DNA from: Spiroplasma ixodetis
Lineage (GTDB): Bacteria; Bacillota_I; Bacilli_A; Mycoplasmatales; VBWQ01
NCBI RefSeq assembly: GCF_027923845.1
Contig: NZ_AP026933.1
Span: forward strand, 1,674,001 to 1,738,000
Length of the DNA stretch: 64,000 bases
Reading direction: 5' to 3'
A program made the translations under genes and the position numbers. Below the pieces are notes generated by a model. It worked only from the letters and a program-made list of their open reading frames with translations. It was not told the origin of the DNA and ran no database searches. Below are positions 62,161 to 64,000 of the stretch, piece after piece; the stretch's first letter is position 1; every line of letters starts with the position of its first letter.

Positions 62161-63101
62161 GGCTTTTCTCCCTTTATGTACTATTTTTAAATTTTATCAC
62201 ATAAATGCTGAGAAAAGCCTATCTACGGACTTCTCCCCACATTTTTAAATCAAACATAGCATTACAGTTTCAAAACTAGGTATCTTGTTGAATTTATATG
62301 CAGCTTCTTTAGCATATAAATGAACATGATGTTTTGCAACTTTGATATGTGTTTTAAATGTTCTTCTTATATGTTTTCAAACTGATTCAATTTGGTTGGT
62401 ATTTACACCAATTTTTGAAACATAGCCATCTTGATGGTTAACTGTTTCATGCTTAGTGAAAACTGATTTAAAATCGCAATATCCTTTTCAAGAATCAGTA
62501 TATACAAGACATTTTGAAGAAATGTGGTTTTTTGCAAACTGCAAAAGATTTTTACTCTTTGCGTTTTTCAATACTTTCACAATTAAATTATTGGTTGTTT
62601 TTTGATAAATGCCAACAATCAAGGTTTTATTCACCAAGGATCTTCCTTGTTTTTTAAAACCCATATGTGAAAGATACATTTCATCAATTTGCACTGTACC
62701 TTCAACAATAAATTGAGGTTTTTGTTTTGCAATACGTGTTCTGATTTTATGAGTCATTCTTCAAGCAGTTTTCAAAGTCACTCCCAATTCTTTTGCAATA
62801 TCTGTTGATGGAATTCCATGTTTGGTGTTTATTCATCTAAAGATAAGATAAAACCAAGATGTTAAAGATGTTTGTGACCTTGAAAATATGGTGCCTGTGA
62901 GAATGCTAAATGTTTGATTACATTTTAAACATCTCATTCTTTTTAAATCAGAAGTATTCAAATTAAAACTAAAACACCTAATACATTTGTTTTCTTTCAA
63001 ATTTGTTATATATGCAAGACATTGCTGTTCAGTTTGAAAAGCATTGTTGAATTCATTCAGTTTCATTATTCCCTCCACAAGTACATGTGGGGAGAAGTCC
63101 G
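62161..63101 (-). mobile_element. IS1595-family element, copy 13 (subfamily B)
   Basis: 941 bp, duplication TTATTTAA at 62153-62160 and 63102-63109, in the gap after nadD. Confidence 0.92.
62245..63066 (-). CDS. IS1595-family transposase, copy 13
   Basis: 273 aa, intact with UGA as Trp; one substitution (LAYITNLK for LAYIANLK). Confidence 0.9.
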
Positions 63102-63152
63102 TTATTTAATATATAATATTAAAGAAAAGGGAAGTATAACTTAAAACAGAAG

Positions 63153-63314
63153 ATGTATTTGTTCAGTAATGATTGCAAAATTGAATACTGATATTTATTA
63201 AGTGATTGATTTAAAAAACCAGAATATAAAGATACTTTAAATTATATAATAGATAGTAATTGTCGTTATTTTTTTAATTATATTCCATTAAAAGAATTGG
63301 GTTTACCACTATAA
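63153..63314 (+). CDS. Short open frame, possibly the end of a lost gene
   Basis: MYLFSNDCKIEYWYLLSDWF... 53 aa with two UGA Trp, ending IPLKELGLPL 38 bases before the ABC transporter start. Weak ribosome-binding site. The sequence looks protein-like but may be the remnant of a larger gene. Confidence 0.3.
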
Positions 63315-63352
63315 CAAATAAAAATAAATTATTAATAAGGAGAACAAATATT

Positions 63353-64000
63353 ATGTCCAAAAAAAATAAAACAAAAATTACTGCTTCGCCGACAAAAGAA
63401 AATACAACAGCAAAAATAAAAAAAAGCGTGACTGATTATAATGAATTAAAAATAAAAAAAAGTGGTTTCTTAAGCGCAGTTATTAAATACTTTAAAAAAT
63501 ATCCACTACTTTATCTAATTGCAATACTAACCACTATTGCTTCTTCAATAATTTCAGTAATTATTCCTAAAATTACTAATAATTTTTTAGCTACCCCCGA
63601 TGGTTTTCAATGAGAAAAAATTACTACTTTAGCTTATATTTTAATTAGTTTACAAATTGCATCAGGATTATTTATGTACTTTCGTAATTTAACAGGAAGC
63701 ATCATTGGTGTTAAAGTTGAAATTGAATATCGAAATAAAGTTTTAAAACATTTACTAGATTTAGATATGTCATATTATGAAGATCGCAAAATTGGTGACA
63801 CTTTAACAAAACTAATTAGTGATACTAGTGTTATTGGTGAAAATATGCAATCTATTCCTTTAACTATGCTTAGTTCAATTGTGACTTTTTTTGGTTCAAT
63901 TTACGTTATTTTTTCTTTAAATTGACAATTATCATTAATTGTTTTAGGTATTGTTTTATCAATTTTAATAATATCAGTATTAAATGTTCAAATTATTCGT
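63353..64000 (+). CDS. ABC exporter, membrane domain (cut by window end)
   Basis: 216 codons in the window. A basic N-terminal extension of ~50 residues, then ABC type-1 exporter membrane helices: PLLYLIAILTTIASSIISVI (TM1), ITTLAYILISLQIASGLFMY (TM2), coupling-helix region VEIEYRNKVLKHLLDLDMSY with YEDRKIGDTLTKLISDTSVI, and TM3/4 (MLSSIVTFFGSIYVIFSLNW). The nucleotide-binding domain lies beyond the window. Probably one half of a heterodimeric multidrug- or lipid-type exporter. AAGGAG precedes ATG 63353. Confidence 0.85.

Noticed and set aside
10092-63101. Short sequences recurring at many places, as in a CRISPR array
   Set aside because: They are the ends of IS1595 elements, hundreds of bases apart and tied to transposase genes; there are no regular spacers or cas genes.
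1-64000. tRNA or rRNA genes
   Set aside because: I looked for GC-richer stretches with cloverleaf-like arms or rRNA core sequences and saw none; the GC-rich spots are explained by the hairpins at 9370 and 14261.

Overview
The window looks like a Spiroplasma chromosome (Mollicutes, genetic code 4). It is very AT-rich, and UGA has to be read as Trp throughout: the thioredoxin active-site Trp is UGA, and one transposase copy carries a silent UGG-to-UGA change. Shine-Dalgarno sites are AGGAG-like, the viruses are Spiroplasma-type, and the glycerol-phosphate and organophosphate genes fit. A citri-clade species or endosymbiont is plausible but not provable here. No tRNA, rRNA or CRISPR array was seen. 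Many genes carry single-base indels in homopolymers, so decay or sequencing error must be kept in mind.

Layout. (1) 1-9.8 kb, minus strand: copy 1 of a portal/terminase/HK97-capsid-type virus. Read 5'->3' on the minus strand it has small early genes, a RuvC-like resolvase, an SSB-like protein, a membrane protein, a scaffold-like protein, the capsid protein, a large structural protein, a tail fibre, a 40-aa membrane protein and the portal. Its outer edge (9762-9787) abuts a broken C39-peptidase ABC exporter. (2) 9.8-14.2 kb: nested insertion sequences in that exporter. (3) 14.2-22.3 kb, minus strand: a nearly complete filamentous (plectrovirus, SpV1-like) provirus with HUH Rep, coat, adsorption and Zot-like genes, three hairpins, and one IS256 in a gap. 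(4) 22.5-25.7 kb: host accessory genes and a decayed ISLre2. (5) 25.6-37.2 kb, minus strand: copy 2 of the portal-type virus, colinear with copy 1 but broken by insertion sequences and frameshifts. (6) 37.2-48.5 kb: IS30, an organophosphate antiporter, IS5, and thioredoxin plus HAD phosphatase between two inverted IS3 copies. (7) 48.5-55.8 kb: fragments of a third viral copy, IS256 and IS3 copies, glpO and a disrupted glpF. (8) 55.8-64 kb: host segment with DEAD-box helicase, nfo, fused nadD-yqeK and an ABC transporter.

Insertion sequences dominate. There are 13 full-length IS1595-family elements of 939-941 bp (one split by an IS5); ten have perfect 8-bp target duplications. There are also two IS30, two IS5, three IS3, two IS256 plus two fragments, and two ISLre2-type transposase genes. 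Insertions and viral copies are nested and have inactivated the C39 exporter, glpF, a secreted-protein gene and many viral genes. The core genes at the right end look intact.
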